Shown here in pieces: positions 7,706-16,768 of a stretch of DNA of 64,000 bases. The notes below the pieces were generated by a model, which saw only the letters and a program-made list of their open reading frames with translations, was not told the origin of the DNA and ran no database searches. Positions within the stretch are counted from its first letter, which is position 1. The number at the start of each line of letters is the position of its first letter. The stretch lies in contig JAEWHK010000072.1 of assembly GCA_023387815.1 (NCBI GenBank), forward strand, positions 14,766-78,765, written 5' to 3'. Made by a program: the position numbers and the translations under genes. The stretch is from Pseudomonadota bacterium. Its GTDB lineage: Bacteria; Pseudomonadota; Gammaproteobacteria; Burkholderiales; Burkholderiaceae_B.

Positions 7706-9424
7706 TTAGTGCACTGATGCCCTGGAACTGCCAATACCCGTTTCGGCACGTACGCGTTGTGCGTCGTACGCGGCGATATCGACGGCTGCGCGCTTGCTCT
7801 TGTCTGTAATAGAGAAGAACCAGATACCCACGAAAGCAATAATCATGGAGAACAGCGCTGGCGATTTATACGGGAACAGCGCACTGCCTGCCGGATTGCC
7901 CAGGGTAACTTCCCACACGTCTGGCGACACAATGGTCAGCACAACGGAAGAAATCAGGCCCAGGAAACCGCCAATCACAGCGCCGCGTGTGGTCATTTTT
8001 TTCCACATAATAGACAGGAAAAGAACCGGGAAATTGGCCGAAGCCGCAATCGCGAATGCGAGCGAGACCATGAAGGCCACATTCTGTTTCTCAAACAGAA
8101 TGCCAAGCAGGATTGCCAGAATACCCAGTACAAAAGTCGTGATGCGGGAAACCTTCAGCTCTGTAGCCGAATCCACATTGCCGTGGCGGAACACAGAGGC
8201 ATACAGGTCATGCGACACGGCAGACGCCCCGGAAAGTGTCAACCCGGCAACCACGGCCAGAATGGTGGCAAACGCCACAGCCGAGATAAAGCCCAGGAAG
8301 ATATGTCCGCCAACCGCATCGGCAAGATGGACCGCAGCCATATTTGCGCCACCAAGCAGACCGCCTTTGGCATCCAGGAAGGTCGGGTTCGTTGACACAT
8401 AAATGATTGCGCCAAAACCAATGATGAAGGTAAGCACGTAGAAGTAACCAATCCACGTGGTTGCCCAGAACACGGATTTACGCGCTTCCTTGGCATTGGG
8501 AACGGTAAAGAACCGCATCAGAATATGAGGCAGACCGGCAGTACCGAACATGAGCGCCATGCCGAAGGAAATGGCCGAGATCGGATCCTTGATGAAGGAG
8601 CCCGGTCCCATAATGGACATGCCCGCCGCCTGCGCCTCTTCAGCTGTTTTGCCCGCTGCCTGTGCACCAGCAGCTTTGACTTCAACGGCCTTGGCAAACA
8701 TGGCTTCAAAAGAGAAGTTGTTCAGCTTCATGACCATGAACGCCATGAACGTCGCGCCCGACAGCAGCATCACGGCCTTGATGATTTGTACCCATGTGGT
8801 TGCAGTCATCCCGCCGAAAAGGACATAGACCATCATCAGCACGCCAACGATAACGACCGCGATCCAGTAGTCCAGGCCGAAAAGCAGTTTGATCAGTTGC
8901 CCTGCTCCCACCATCTGTGCAATCAGATAGAACAGTACGACGACGATGGTACCGCAAGCGGCGAACGTCCGTACCGGCGCCTGAGCGAAGCGGTAGCTTG
9001 CCACGTCGGCAAAGGTAAATCGTCCCAGATTGCGCAGACGTTCTGCCATCAGGAACATAATGATTGGCCAGCCAACAAGGAACCCGATGGAATAGATCAG
9101 GCCGTCATAGCCACTGGCCATGACCTGTGCCGCGATACCCAGAAAGGAGGCAGCAGACATATAGTCACCGGCAATGGCCAGGCCATTCTGGAATCCGGTG
9201 ATTCCGCCGCCGGCTGTGTAGAAGTCAGAAGCCGACTTGGTTCTTGCCGCTGCCCACTTAGTGATGAAAAGCGTCAGCCCAACAAAAACGACGAACATAA
9301 TGATCGCCGTGAGATTGACTTGCTGTTTGCTGGTTTCCCCGATTGCATCGGCTCCGTATGCCAGAGATAAAAACAAACCGGTAAAGGCAATACCGATAAG
9401 AAAACGCGATACACCTTTATTCAT
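7706..9424 (-). CDS. actP: ActP, cation/acetate symporter
   Basis: A 572-aa sodium:solute symporter of the inner membrane that takes up acetate and similar short carboxylates. It has an N-terminal signal-like segment (MNKGVSRFLIGIAFTGLFLSLAYG), about 13 hydrophobic helices and the SSS-family stretch DFYTAGGGITGFQNGLAIAG (residues about 67-86). The ActP insert between two helices near residues 240-275 is Ala/Glu-rich. It overlaps yjcH by eight bases, the usual yjcH-actP arrangement; the acs gene that often accompanies them is absent. Confidence 0.95.
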   Translation of the reverse strand: MNKGVSRFLIGIAFTGLFLSLAYGADAIGETSKQQVNLTAIIMFVVFVGLTLFITKWAAARTKSASDFYTAGGGITGFQNGLAIAGDYMSAASFLGIAAQVMASGYDGLIYSIGFLVGWPIIMFLMAERLRNLGRFTFADVASYRFAQAPVRTFAACGTIVVVLFYLIAQMVGAGQLIKLLFGLDYWIAVVIVGVLMMVYVLFGGMTATTWVQIIKAVMLLSGATFMAFMVMKLNNFSFEAMFAKAVEVKAAGAQAAGKTAEEAQAAGMSIMGPGSFIKDPISAISFGMALMFGTAGLPHILMRFFTVPNAKEARKSVFWATTWIGYFYVLTFIIGFGAIIYVSTNPTFLDAKGGLLGGANMAAVHLADAVGGHIFLGFISAVAFATILAVVAGLTLSGASAVSHDLYASVFRHGNVDSATELKVSRITTFVLGILAILLGILFEKQNVAFMVSLAFAIAASANFPVLFLSIMWKKMTTRGAVIGGFLGLISSVVLTIVSPDVWEVTLGNPAGSALFPYKSPALFSMIIAFVGIWFFSITDKSKRAAVDIAAYDAQRVRAETGIGSSRASVH

Positions 9425-9737
9425 GAGATACTCCTACATCGTTCAACAGACTTCTTTCCATCGCGTCAAATTTCGAGTTTGCGATAAGAATATAGATGCC
9501 TGTCAACGCGATGATCAGGATCATCAGGCCGAAGCCTACAGGAATACCCCAGGTCATGGCACCGCCACTGATCGATTGGGCGAAGAGCACTTTATCGAAT
9601 GCAATAATGCCGATGAAACCAATGTAATAAGCGACAAGAATGATGACGGAAAAGACCCAGCCGTAAGTACTGCGAGTCTTTGTCAACTCCTTGTATTTCG
9701 GGTTTGCCATCACCCTTTGAACGATATCATCACTCAT
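9417..9737 (-). CDS. yjcH: YjcH, DUF485 inner-membrane protein
   Basis: A 106-aa protein with a short N-terminal stretch (IVQRVMANPKYKELTKTRS) and two hydrophobic helices, matching DUF485. It is the regular upstream partner of ActP, and its 3' end overlaps the actP start by eight bases, indicating translational coupling. Its biochemical role is not established. The 242-base region upstream carries a perfect palindrome at 9826-9839. Confidence 0.92.
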   Translation of the reverse strand: MSDDIVQRVMANPKYKELTKTRSTYGWVFSVIILVAYYIGFIGIIAFDKVLFAQSISGGAMTWGIPVGFGLMILIIALTGIYILIANSKFDAMERSLLNDVGVSHE

Positions 9738-9825
9738 ATGATTCCTCCCAGAACGTATCGTTGATTTGATTAATGTACTGTTATTTATTTACGCGGCAAG
9801 CCTCACCGTTTTACCTGCAGCCTTT

Positions 9826-9839
9826 TAATTGCGCAATTA
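9826..9839. promoter_or_regulatory. 14-bp perfect palindrome upstream of yjcH-actP
   Basis: TAATTGCGCAATTA is its own reverse complement and lies about 90 bases upstream of the yjcH start, in the only long gap of this transcription unit. It could be an operator for a dimeric regulator; no regulator gene is adjacent. Confidence 0.45.
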
Positions 9840-9979
9840 GTGTTAAACCCTAGCAGACCCTTCCACAACGGGAAAGGTTTTTAACCGGAGCTGTCAGAGT
9901 GCAGACTTCTGACAACAGTGGCCACGATGCCGGTAACCGAACTTATCAAATCATGACCGGATATCGAAGGTTCAGAAAT

Positions 9980-10609
9980 TCAGGCGATCACAAGATTGCC
10001 ACGACTTCCCGCAGCCAAATCACCAGTATCGCCATTGAGCAGCATCTCATGAAACAGTTGAAGCTGACTTTTGTGCAGCATGTTGATGGGGCAAGCGATC
10101 TGGCGTGCGTATCGTTCGAAATGCGCATTCAGTACGCCATCGCGGATATGCTGTCCGATATCAGCATTCGGGAAAAAGGGTTGCGTCTTGATCAGCACCA
10201 GCCGCTCAGCCTTCAGATGATTGGCAAGCCAGGCGGCAATACAATCAGACGACATGTAAACTGACGTAAGTTCATCCGCCTGGTCCCGCATCAAATACAG
10301 CGGCATCCAGACAGCCACTCCACCCCGTTGCAGCACGTCGCGAATCGCGCTGGCATTGACAGCAGGCGTTAACTGCGGCGCAAGTGCGGTCAGCATCAAA
10401 CCATACTGGGCCCGGGCAAGAACCAGCATATTGTGCGCCACCAGACTGTCAAAGTGCCACTGGCGTTGCATGTCGCGGATAAACTCTACACCCCCCCATC
10501 GCCCCGGCACAATAATCACTCGTCCCCCGCCTAACGTTCCCAGCTTGGTAATCCACTGCTGCAGCGTTTGATCATGCGCCAGATTTCCGTCAACTTTTAC
10601 GACCCACAT
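9980..10609 (-). CDS. Amino-acid-kinase-fold protein at the end of the mxa operon
   Basis: A 209-aa product from the ATG at 10609, which has a GGAGGGG site just upstream; the frame is open a further 12 codons. The N-terminus (VVKVDGNLAHD) and the VIIVPGRWGGVEFIRDMQ stretch resemble the phosphate-binding loops of the aspartate/uridylate kinase fold. A later segment, YMSSDCIAAWLANHLKAERLVLIKT, fits the ATP-site strand of that fold. Similar kinases (MfnE-like) occur in methylotrophs that make methanofuran-like cofactors; no other gene of that pathway is in this window, so the substrate is open. It follows the beta-propeller gene after about 20 bases and is the last gene of the run starting at mxaF. 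Confidence 0.65.
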   Translation of the reverse strand: MWVVKVDGNLAHDQTLQQWITKLGTLGGGRVIIVPGRWGGVEFIRDMQRQWHFDSLVAHNMLVLARAQYGLMLTALAPQLTPAVNASAIRDVLQRGGVAVWMPLYLMRDQADELTSVYMSSDCIAAWLANHLKAERLVLIKTQPFFPNADIGQHIRDGVLNAHFERYARQIACPINMLHKSQLQLFHEMLLNGDTGDLAAGSRGNLVIA

Positions 10610-10629
10610 ACTCCCCTCCCGGCATTTGT

Positions 10630-11619
10630 TTATTCTTTTTTGCAAAATGAACGGGTGGCAACAATCCGCGGCCCTTCGTCCACTTTTATTTTTTTGCTGA
10701 CTTGTCCCGTAGCCAGATCAACAACCGCCACCGCATCATCAAACCACGAAGCCACGTATGCCCGATTGTTCGCAATGGCAACACCCTCAGGATAGCGCCC
10801 GACCTTGACCGCGGGCTGCACCACGGTGCCGTCAGCATTGATACGCTGCAATACCCCTCTTTGCTGGGCGGTAACCCAGGCCTGCTGTCCGTCTTGCGTC
10901 ACGGCAATCCCGTAGGGCATGGCTTCCATTTTTGCGTGCCAGGTTTCCCGATGCGACCCGGACTCAAGCCGACTCAATGTGTTGTCTTTGACATTGGCTA
11001 CATAAATCTGGTCGTCATGGCTTGCCAGAGCAAATGGTGATGCGCCGACTGGCACGCTATACAAAGACTTCCAGGCAAGTGCATCGATGACACTGACCGA
11101 ACCGCTTTCTCTGTTGGCAACGTACAGACGTCGACACGCAGCGTCCAATGTCAGCCCTGCCGGCGAAGCGCCCACGGTGAGCCGGCCACTTTCCTTGCCA
11201 GTCTCCACATCAATTCGTACCACGGCATTGTCTTTCCAGTCAGAAACAAACAGCGATGTCTCATCCGGAGAAAGGGTTGCAGCAAAGGGCTCTCCAGGAA
11301 AATCATGGACTTTCAGCACCTGACCCGACTTCAGGTCAAGAACCGAAATTTTGGCCAGATCCGGATGCGTCACATAAGCACGACTTCCGTCTCTGTTGAC
11401 GGCAACAAATACAGGCTTATCCGGAACGCTGATTTGTTGCACGACGCTGTCGGTCTGCACATCAACAATGCTGACCGAACTGCCTTCCTGACTGGCAATA
11501 TAGATGTACTTCTCCGGGGCGGACCCGGCCGGCCACGCGTTCCCGCAGCTGAGCATCAACAGACACATCAACAGTGTTCCGCGTATTCCGGCCCGCGTAC
11601 AGATATTGCCTTGCCTCAT
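10630..11619 (-). CDS. Secreted YVTN-family beta-propeller protein
   Basis: A 329-aa exported protein: signal peptide about residues 1-31 (RGTLLMCLLMLSCGNAWPAG), then roughly seven repeats of about 40 residues with the pattern xxVYVANxxxxxVSVIDxxT, seen for example in LYVANRESGSVSVIDA and AYVASWFDDAVAVVDL. Such propellers occur beside PQQ-alcohol dehydrogenase genes in many methylotrophs, but their role is not settled; a scaffold or sensor in the periplasm is plausible. It starts two bases after the mxaD stop codon, so it belongs to the mxa transcription unit. Confidence 0.85.
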   Translation of the reverse strand: MRQGNICTRAGIRGTLLMCLLMLSCGNAWPAGSAPEKYIYIASQEGSSVSIVDVQTDSVVQQISVPDKPVFVAVNRDGSRAYVTHPDLAKISVLDLKSGQVLKVHDFPGEPFAATLSPDETSLFVSDWKDNAVVRIDVETGKESGRLTVGASPAGLTLDAACRRLYVANRESGSVSVIDALAWKSLYSVPVGASPFALASHDDQIYVANVKDNTLSRLESGSHRETWHAKMEAMPYGIAVTQDGQQAWVTAQQRGVLQRINADGTVVQPAVKVGRYPEGVAIANNRAYVASWFDDAVAVVDLATGQVSKKIKVDEGPRIVATRSFCKKE

Positions 11620-11621
11620 TA

Positions 11622-12149
11622 CTACTTACCTTCTACGGTCTTTTTCAGCCCGGCAAGACCGTCTTTGAAAAATGCGTTCATTGCCTGGATTGCGGCTTCA
11701 TCATTCAGATTCTCTGGTGGCTCGTTGCTCGTGTCACCTCTATAAAATCGGCCGATCCACGACACCTTGCTGCCATCGCCTTCAGGTTCTACGGTAAGCG
11801 TGGCCGAATAAGAGCTGACGGGTAAGGCCTCAAGATTCTCACCGTCCATTCGGTAGCTATATGTCAATTTCTCGGCATCATACTCATCCAGGCTTTCCTT
11901 GATCACGCCTTTTTCGAGTGTCAGCTCACGCACCGATCCCGGTTTGTTCTCCTGGGTAGCGCTGCTCTTGCTGACGTCCGGATGCCATTGCGAGATCCCG
12001 CCAAAACCTCCGGCCTTTTCCCATACTTTCGCGGGCGGCGCGGTAATATTGACGGTCTCCTCTACTTTTTTTGGCGTCGGACCATGCGCCAGCGCCTGCG
12101 CTGAAAGACATGCGGAAAAAAACAAGGTGGCAATGGTTGCTTTATTCAA
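11622..12149 (-). CDS. mxaD: MxaD, periplasmic SRPBCC-fold protein of the methanol dehydrogenase system
   Basis: A 175-aa protein with a clear signal peptide (MNKATIATLFFSACLSAQALA). The mature part starts HGPTPKKVEETVNI and has the SRPBCC/START-like pattern: PPAKVWEKAGGFGGISQWHPDV near the N-terminus and a long C-terminal helix, NDEAAIQAMNAFFKDGLAGL. In Methylobacterium MxaD is reported to help methanol dehydrogenase interact with cytochrome cL. Placement directly after mxaL (adjacent codons) and the overall gene order support the name. Confidence 0.85.
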   Translation of the reverse strand: MNKATIATLFFSACLSAQALAHGPTPKKVEETVNITAPPAKVWEKAGGFGGISQWHPDVSKSSATQENKPGSVRELTLEKGVIKESLDEYDAEKLTYSYRMDGENLEALPVSSYSATLTVEPEGDGSKVSWIGRFYRGDTSNEPPENLNDEAAIQAMNAFFKDGLAGLKKTVEGK

Positions 12150-13244
12150 TTAAATCTCCTTGGTGTTGAACGAAACTGACTGAGCGGGAGTATGCACCCC
12201 ACGCTTGTGAATCCGACGAGCACGGCGCGAGGCGAAACCTGCGCGCGCAAAGCCTGTTAAATAGAAAATGAACAATGATCCCGCTGCGATTGCGGCCAGA
12301 TACGGAGCCAGCAAAATCGACGTCGAGATCTGATGTTTATTGGCATTCGAATCAATGGCCCTCAATAGCGATGCAGAATCAGACAGGGAGACATAAGTCA
12401 GTCCATGGGCGCCAGCCAGCTTTTGCAGATACGTATCTTTTACGGACGACAGGTGCTCATTGCCCTTGGCCGCTTGCGATCCAAAGGGAGCATTACGGGC
12501 ATGCCACCCTTCGCGATTTGCGGCATCTGCCGGTGGCGGGCCGCTGCGGTTTTCCTGCTCTACATCGTCTTCCCCATAAAAGCCGATTTGACGACCCGTC
12601 TCATCGTACCTTGGGATAGGAGACAGTTGCTTGCTGCCTACACCGACGATGAGCCCTTTCACTTTGTCCCCCTGACCTCCGTCCGAAGACTGCCCACCGG
12701 TGATTGCGGCCGCCCGGGTCTGCGCTTCTCCCTGCATCATCATATGACCCTGCTCGGCCTGTGCCAGTGGCAATGGTGGTGCTTCCTGCCCATCACTGAA
12801 GAAAACGATACCAACACCAAGACTCTCGGCAAGTTCAATCCCGGACTCAAGGCCTTTGGAAATGTAGCTGTCACCTTCCCATGCCATTCGCCAATCCAGC
12901 TGTGCGACAGTTTGGGACAGGGGTGCATAATTCTCACAAACCTCTACGGGTTCAAGAAGCATAAAGCTGCGTCTTTCGGTAAAGATGCTCAATCCCACCC
13001 GGCTGCCACAGGCCATTCGTCCCAGTGCCTGACCCAGCGTCTGCCTCACCTGCTCAAGTCGGCTGTGCAGCTTTTCACCCTCGCCATAGTCACGTACGTT
13101 CATGCTGCCTGTGATATCAATAACAAACATCACTTCGGCCCTGTCCTGAAGCGAGCGCACATGAGGCGAAAAAATACCCCACGCGGACACGCACAGCGCC
13201 ACAATCAATAAGGCAAGACGAAGACCTGACATGTTCAGACGCAT
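12150..13244 (-). CDS. mxaL: MxaL, membrane-anchored VWA protein for MDH maturation
   Basis: A 364-aa protein from the ATG at 13244, which overlaps the mxaK stop codon as ATGA and has AAGGGG eight bases upstream. One membrane helix lies at about residues 8-24. The von Willebrand A domain has a metal-ion site DITGS at residues 43-47. A second helix follows near the C-terminus (YLAAIAAGSLFIFYLTGF). In known mxa clusters mxaA, C, K and L are needed to insert calcium into methanol dehydrogenase. A Gln/Gly/Asp-rich linker (about residues 165-260) is poorly conserved. Confidence 0.85.
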   Translation of the reverse strand: MRLNMSGLRLALLIVALCVSAWGIFSPHVRSLQDRAEVMFVIDITGSMNVRDYGEGEKLHSRLEQVRQTLGQALGRMACGSRVGLSIFTERRSFMLLEPVEVCENYAPLSQTVAQLDWRMAWEGDSYISKGLESGIELAESLGVGIVFFSDGQEAPPLPLAQAEQGHMMMQGEAQTRAAAITGGQSSDGGQGDKVKGLIVGVGSKQLSPIPRYDETGRQIGFYGEDDVEQENRSGPPPADAANREGWHARNAPFGSQAAKGNEHLSSVKDTYLQKLAGAHGLTYVSLSDSASLLRAIDSNANKHQISTSILLAPYLAAIAAGSLFIFYLTGFARAGFASRRARRIHKRGVHTPAQSVSFNTKEI

Positions 13245-13897
13245 CAAGGCAGCCCCTTCGGAATGCCGGGCAGATCGGTCCACAGACGCTTGGGAGACTC
13301 AGGTTCTTCATCTTCATCGGACATCTGCCCTTCAGGTAAATCGCGCACCAGCCGCGATGCAATATCCAGGTTGTACCTGGCATTCCAGTAACCAGAATTC
13401 AGCCGCAAGGCGCGGGCATAGTATTCTTTGGCCAGTCGCACCGATGACGGTGCCTGATCGCTTTTGCTGGTTCCAATCAATTCGATGGCACGGCGCAGGC
13501 GGGCATTTGCCATATTGTATAGACCACTAACGGCGACCTCGACGGCCAGTGGATCCACTTGTGCACCATTCAGATCAGTCGCGGCAGCACTGATCGATTC
13601 CGCCAGAGGCAAGGCATCGTCCAGTCTTCCCACTGTGGTCAGATAAGTAAGACGCGCCAGTCTGACTGCAGGATCAGCCCTGTCGGAAACAGCCACGTCG
13701 TGGCGCGATGCAAGCTGACCGATGATCTCGTTATCACTCCGGGCTTTCTGCCAGACGAATACGGTAAATATAAGTGCGGCAGAGGCAGCAATCAATGCAA
13801 ACCACAATAGCCATACATAACCTGCCGCAAGCAGACGCCCGGGAGCGTTAGCACCCGACGTGCGAGTCCCTGCGTTCATCTGTGGTTTTGCAATCAT
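13244..13897 (-). CDS. mxaK: MxaK, membrane protein for MDH maturation
   Basis: A 217-aa protein from the ATG at 13897, overlapping the mxaC stop as ATGA and preceded by AGGAGGGG. A single membrane helix lies at about residues 24-47 (VWLLWFALIAASAALIFTVFVW). A helical periplasmic part follows, with tetratricopeptide-like segments such as AKEYYARALRLNSGYWNARYN, and an acidic tail. MxaK is poorly conserved in sequence, so the call leans on position between mxaC and mxaL and on topology. Known role: calcium insertion into MDH, mechanism unclear. Confidence 0.8.
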   Translation of the reverse strand: MIAKPQMNAGTRTSGANAPGRLLAAGYVWLLWFALIAASAALIFTVFVWQKARSDNEIIGQLASRHDVAVSDRADPAVRLARLTYLTTVGRLDDALPLAESISAAATDLNGAQVDPLAVEVAVSGLYNMANARLRRAIELIGTSKSDQAPSSVRLAKEYYARALRLNSGYWNARYNLDIASRLVRDLPEGQMSDEDEEPESPKRLWTDLPGIPKGLP

Positions 13898-14919
13898 GTC
13901 CGCCCCTCCTGTCCGTGAATATTGACCATCCGCTGAGCGCAATGTACTGCAATCAATATCAACAGGATAAGTGTCACGAATGCAAACAGATAGGCCGAGA
14001 GATCACGTCGAGGCACATGCTCGGTGTACTGCAATGGCGCCTTCTCGCGTTTGTCAATTTCAGCAATCGCTTTTGCGACATCATCGGCATTTTCCGCCTC
14101 AAATGCGCGGTACGTAATGCCAAGGGACTTGAAAAAAATATCCAGATGTCGCTCGGGCATCACCTGGGGCATATCGTCCTCAGGACTCTTGGGAACATCC
14201 CATATCCCGGCCGTTCCGGCCGTGCGTAAAAAGAGCCAGTAAAGCCGTACCGGTCTGGTCAGCACTGCCTTTCTCAGCGCATTCTGGATGCGCATATCGA
14301 TCACTGCAGCACCATCGGAAACCAGAAAAATGACCCGTGATGCCAGCGGATCGTTGTCTTCGTCGAATTGTGACAAGGCCATCGCCAGACCGCGACCAAT
14401 ATCCGTATAGGCCAGGCCCGGACGGTCAATGGCATTGATGGCCGCATCAACCGACTCTGCTTTGTCGGTGAGCGGCAAGACATACAGTGGCATTGTCGAA
14501 AACGTGACCATCCCGATCCTGTCCTGCTTGCGCTCTGCGGCAAAACCCTTTAGCAGGCGCTTTGATGCCGCGGCCTTGGACTCCTCTTTCCCCGTCGGCA
14601 CCTGGCCGGCAAAACTGCTGTTCATGCTTGAACTGCGATCAATCAGCAATACCATATGCGCGCCTGTACCCATTTTCTGCAGCGTTCCTCCTTTCAGGTA
14701 CAAACCCGCCATGCAAAGCACCAACGCCAGCAATGCCAGGCAGCCAGCCACGCGCAGGGCCATATCTGCCGATGCAGAGAGTCTGTCGGCACTTAACGTT
14801 CCCAGCCAGGGCCAGTCCGAGACTTGTCGCGGCTTTGGAAAAAATGGCAGCAACGACAGCGGCAGGAGCCAGAGCAATAGCGGCGATTCCACAGCCAGTG
14901 AGCGAAAGAAAGCGATCAT
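13894..14919 (-). CDS. mxaC: MxaC, membrane VWA protein for MDH maturation
   Basis: A 341-aa protein with two N-terminal membrane helices (residues about 12-27 and 55-76), a von Willebrand A domain with metal-ion motif DRSSS at 94-98, and a C-terminal helix (LSAYLFAFVTLILLILIAVHC). This is the BatA-like build of MxaC. It overlaps mxaA by four bases upstream and mxaK downstream, so the whole A-C-K-L string is translationally coupled. Known family role: assembly of active, calcium-loaded methanol dehydrogenase. Confidence 0.88.
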   Translation of the reverse strand: MIAFFRSLAVESPLLLWLLPLSLLPFFPKPRQVSDWPWLGTLSADRLSASADMALRVAGCLALLALVLCMAGLYLKGGTLQKMGTGAHMVLLIDRSSSMNSSFAGQVPTGKEESKAAASKRLLKGFAAERKQDRIGMVTFSTMPLYVLPLTDKAESVDAAINAIDRPGLAYTDIGRGLAMALSQFDEDNDPLASRVIFLVSDGAAVIDMRIQNALRKAVLTRPVRLYWLFLRTAGTAGIWDVPKSPEDDMPQVMPERHLDIFFKSLGITYRAFEAENADDVAKAIAEIDKREKAPLQYTEHVPRRDLSAYLFAFVTLILLILIAVHCAQRMVNIHGQEGRT

Positions 14920-15839
14920 GGCTTGCTCCTTTCTGCTGCTGCCAGTTGTCGCGCAAAGCGCGTGAGATCGTCGGGCGACAGCGTCTTCCTTGCCTCATCT
15001 TCGCTCCCGGCAAAGAACCAGAACCCGGAAGCCTTGAAAAAATTCAGGATCTGCGTCTGTGTTGACTCAAATTCCGGATGTCTGTGCACGAAATCAGGCA
15101 CATCACTGGCAAGCAGCCGTTGGCCATTGGTGGTATCAAGCCCCCGGTGCAATTCGACCATCGCGTCGCGATATGCAGCCGCATCATTTGAACGCAATCG
15201 TTTCTGAACCCGGCGTGCCGACTGCGCCAACGGCCGTGCCCGGCGCTTGTGGAAAGGCCAGACAGCGTAATGCATCGCCAGAATGAGGGCAAGAATGACA
15301 ATCAGACATGCCAGCGCAATAGACGCCTGCATCAGTCTTTTTGTTGGTATCAGCATCACAGGCGCATCACCGCGGATCTGCTCTTCTACAGAAACGCCAG
15401 GAGACGCCACCGGACGCAGCGGAGACATGGTGAAGTGCTGAGGCTCAATACGTACTGTCTCTGATTCCTGACCTTCGCCAAATACCAGATCAAAGCCCGG
15501 TATTTCCCTGGTATTTACATCCAGCGGAACATAAAAGCTCTGATAATTCATGATGATCTGGTAGTGCTGCTGCCCTGCTTCCGATCGTTCCTCGATATCA
15601 ACTGAACGCAGATCCAGCCAGTAATTAATCGGTCCCGGCTGAGGCAGTCCGGACCGGTGCAACGACATCCCGCTGGTCGCGATATCAATTTTGACGGGAA
15701 TGATGTCTCCAACTATCCAGCCTGCCGGACGGGGCAGACTGACCTGCGGACTATCGACTTTGGCACGCGCGTATCCGGACTGGGCCAGTAAACCCAGCGC
15801 CACCAACAGCAACAAAAAAGGCGACAACCTACGTAACAT
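14916..15839 (-). CDS. mxaA: MxaA, MDH maturation protein
   Basis: A 307-aa protein: a signal peptide (residues 1-24), a beta-rich periplasmic domain beginning with PAGWIVGDIIPVKIDIATS, one membrane helix around residues 168-190 (ASIALACLIVILALILAMHYAVW), and a cytoplasmic tail with a conserved-looking AELHRGLD-type helix and NFFKASGFWFFAG. This layout is that of MxaA, required for calcium incorporation into MDH. It lies nine bases after mxaS and overlaps mxaC. Confidence 0.85.
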   Translation of the reverse strand: MLRRLSPFLLLLVALGLLAQSGYARAKVDSPQVSLPRPAGWIVGDIIPVKIDIATSGMSLHRSGLPQPGPINYWLDLRSVDIEERSEAGQQHYQIIMNYQSFYVPLDVNTREIPGFDLVFGEGQESETVRIEPQHFTMSPLRPVASPGVSVEEQIRGDAPVMLIPTKRLMQASIALACLIVILALILAMHYAVWPFHKRRARPLAQSARRVQKRLRSNDAAAYRDAMVELHRGLDTTNGQRLLASDVPDFVHRHPEFESTQTQILNFFKASGFWFFAGSEDEARKTLSPDDLTRFARQLAAAERSKP

Positions 15840-15847
15840 CCTGCCTC

Positions 15848-16768
15848 CTAACGCCCCAGCAAATAGGCATTCAATGCCTCTGTGTCAATCCTGTCCTGTA
15901 TTCTGAATGGCAGGTTACCGTGCTGCCTGCAAATCTCGTTCATTCCCTCCTGTCGCTGCGCTGCCATCTCCAGCCAGCGTCGTTTCAGCGATGGGCGAAG
16001 CAGGACAAACCGGCGTTGCCCCGATTCCATATCCGCAAAATCGGCAATTCCCCAATCAGGCAGGCCAGCGATCGCCTTATCTTCAAGAACAACAGGAATC
16101 ACATCATGCTGCACAAACAGGCCAAGTGTCTGATCTACATCCTCCAAAGGGAACAGAAAATCAGAGATCAGAAATACCAGTTTGCGCGGACCTGCCAGAT
16201 ACGGAACAGCTGCCATTAATCCGCTGGCACTGTTATCCGAAGGTTCGGTTCGTTTCAATCGGTCCAGCATGGCTGTAACGCCAGCCCGGTTGCGACTGGC
16301 TGCAAAACTGATTTCCTCGTGGACCTCCCGGCCACAGGCGTAAAGTCCGAAACTGTCGCCAATGCGATGCGCTGCCCGCGCAAGCAGACTGCATAGTCGG
16401 GCCGCTATGGCCATTTTGCCTTTTTCTCCGCCTGCGGCCATGGAAGCCGAGACATCAACTACGACGTAAACCGCAACTGCAAGGCGTGGCTGGTACTGCC
16501 TGACATACAGCTGGCCGAAGGGATCGCGCATGCTACGCCGCAAGTCGAGACGTCGCATATCGGGTGAACGTTCGAAAGGAACCAGTCCGCGAAAGACGCC
16601 CATGTCTGCCGAACCCGTACCACGGTGGCTGCCCGGATGAATACCTTGTACACGCCAGCGCAATGCGTAATCAATATCTCCCCTCGATGCTGCAGCAGAA
16701 TTGGAAATGTCAGAATCGACACCACCCTGGGCATCGATCGTCGCTGTGGGAGAATGGGATCGAATCAT
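15848..16768 (-). CDS. mxaS: MxaS, DUF58/VWA-like protein of the mxa cluster
   Basis: A 306-aa product from the ATG at 16768, chosen because it overlaps the mxaR stop as ATGA; the frame is open 11 codons more. The DUF58 signature is the RRLDLRRSMRDPFGQLYVRQY stretch around residues 72-92, followed by a VWA-type metal site DVSAS (105-109) and ISDFLFPLEDV. MoxR ATPases and DUF58 proteins work as pairs. In mxa clusters MxaR and MxaS are thought to act as a chaperone couple on MDH, which is known only from gene context. Confidence 0.87.
   Translation of the reverse strand: MIRSHSPTATIDAQGGVDSDISNSAAASRGDIDYALRWRVQGIHPGSHRGTGSADMGVFRGLVPFERSPDMRRLDLRRSMRDPFGQLYVRQYQPRLAVAVYVVVDVSASMAAGGEKGKMAIAARLCSLLARAAHRIGDSFGLYACGREVHEEISFAASRNRAGVTAMLDRLKRTEPSDNSASGLMAAVPYLAGPRKLVFLISDFLFPLEDVDQTLGLFVQHDVIPVVLEDKAIAGLPDWGIADFADMESGQRRFVLLRPSLKRRWLEMAAQRQEGMNEICRQHGNLPFRIQDRIDTEALNAYLLGR

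Noticed and set aside
9844..9885. Possible terminator after the amino-acid-kinase gene (ACCCTTCC/GGGAAAGGT)
   Set aside because: The stem contains mismatch or wobble and a T run is present only on the strand opposite to the gene.
12405..13211. Rightward frame of 268 aa within mxaL
   Set aside because: Antisense shadow of mxaL; composition is not protein-like.
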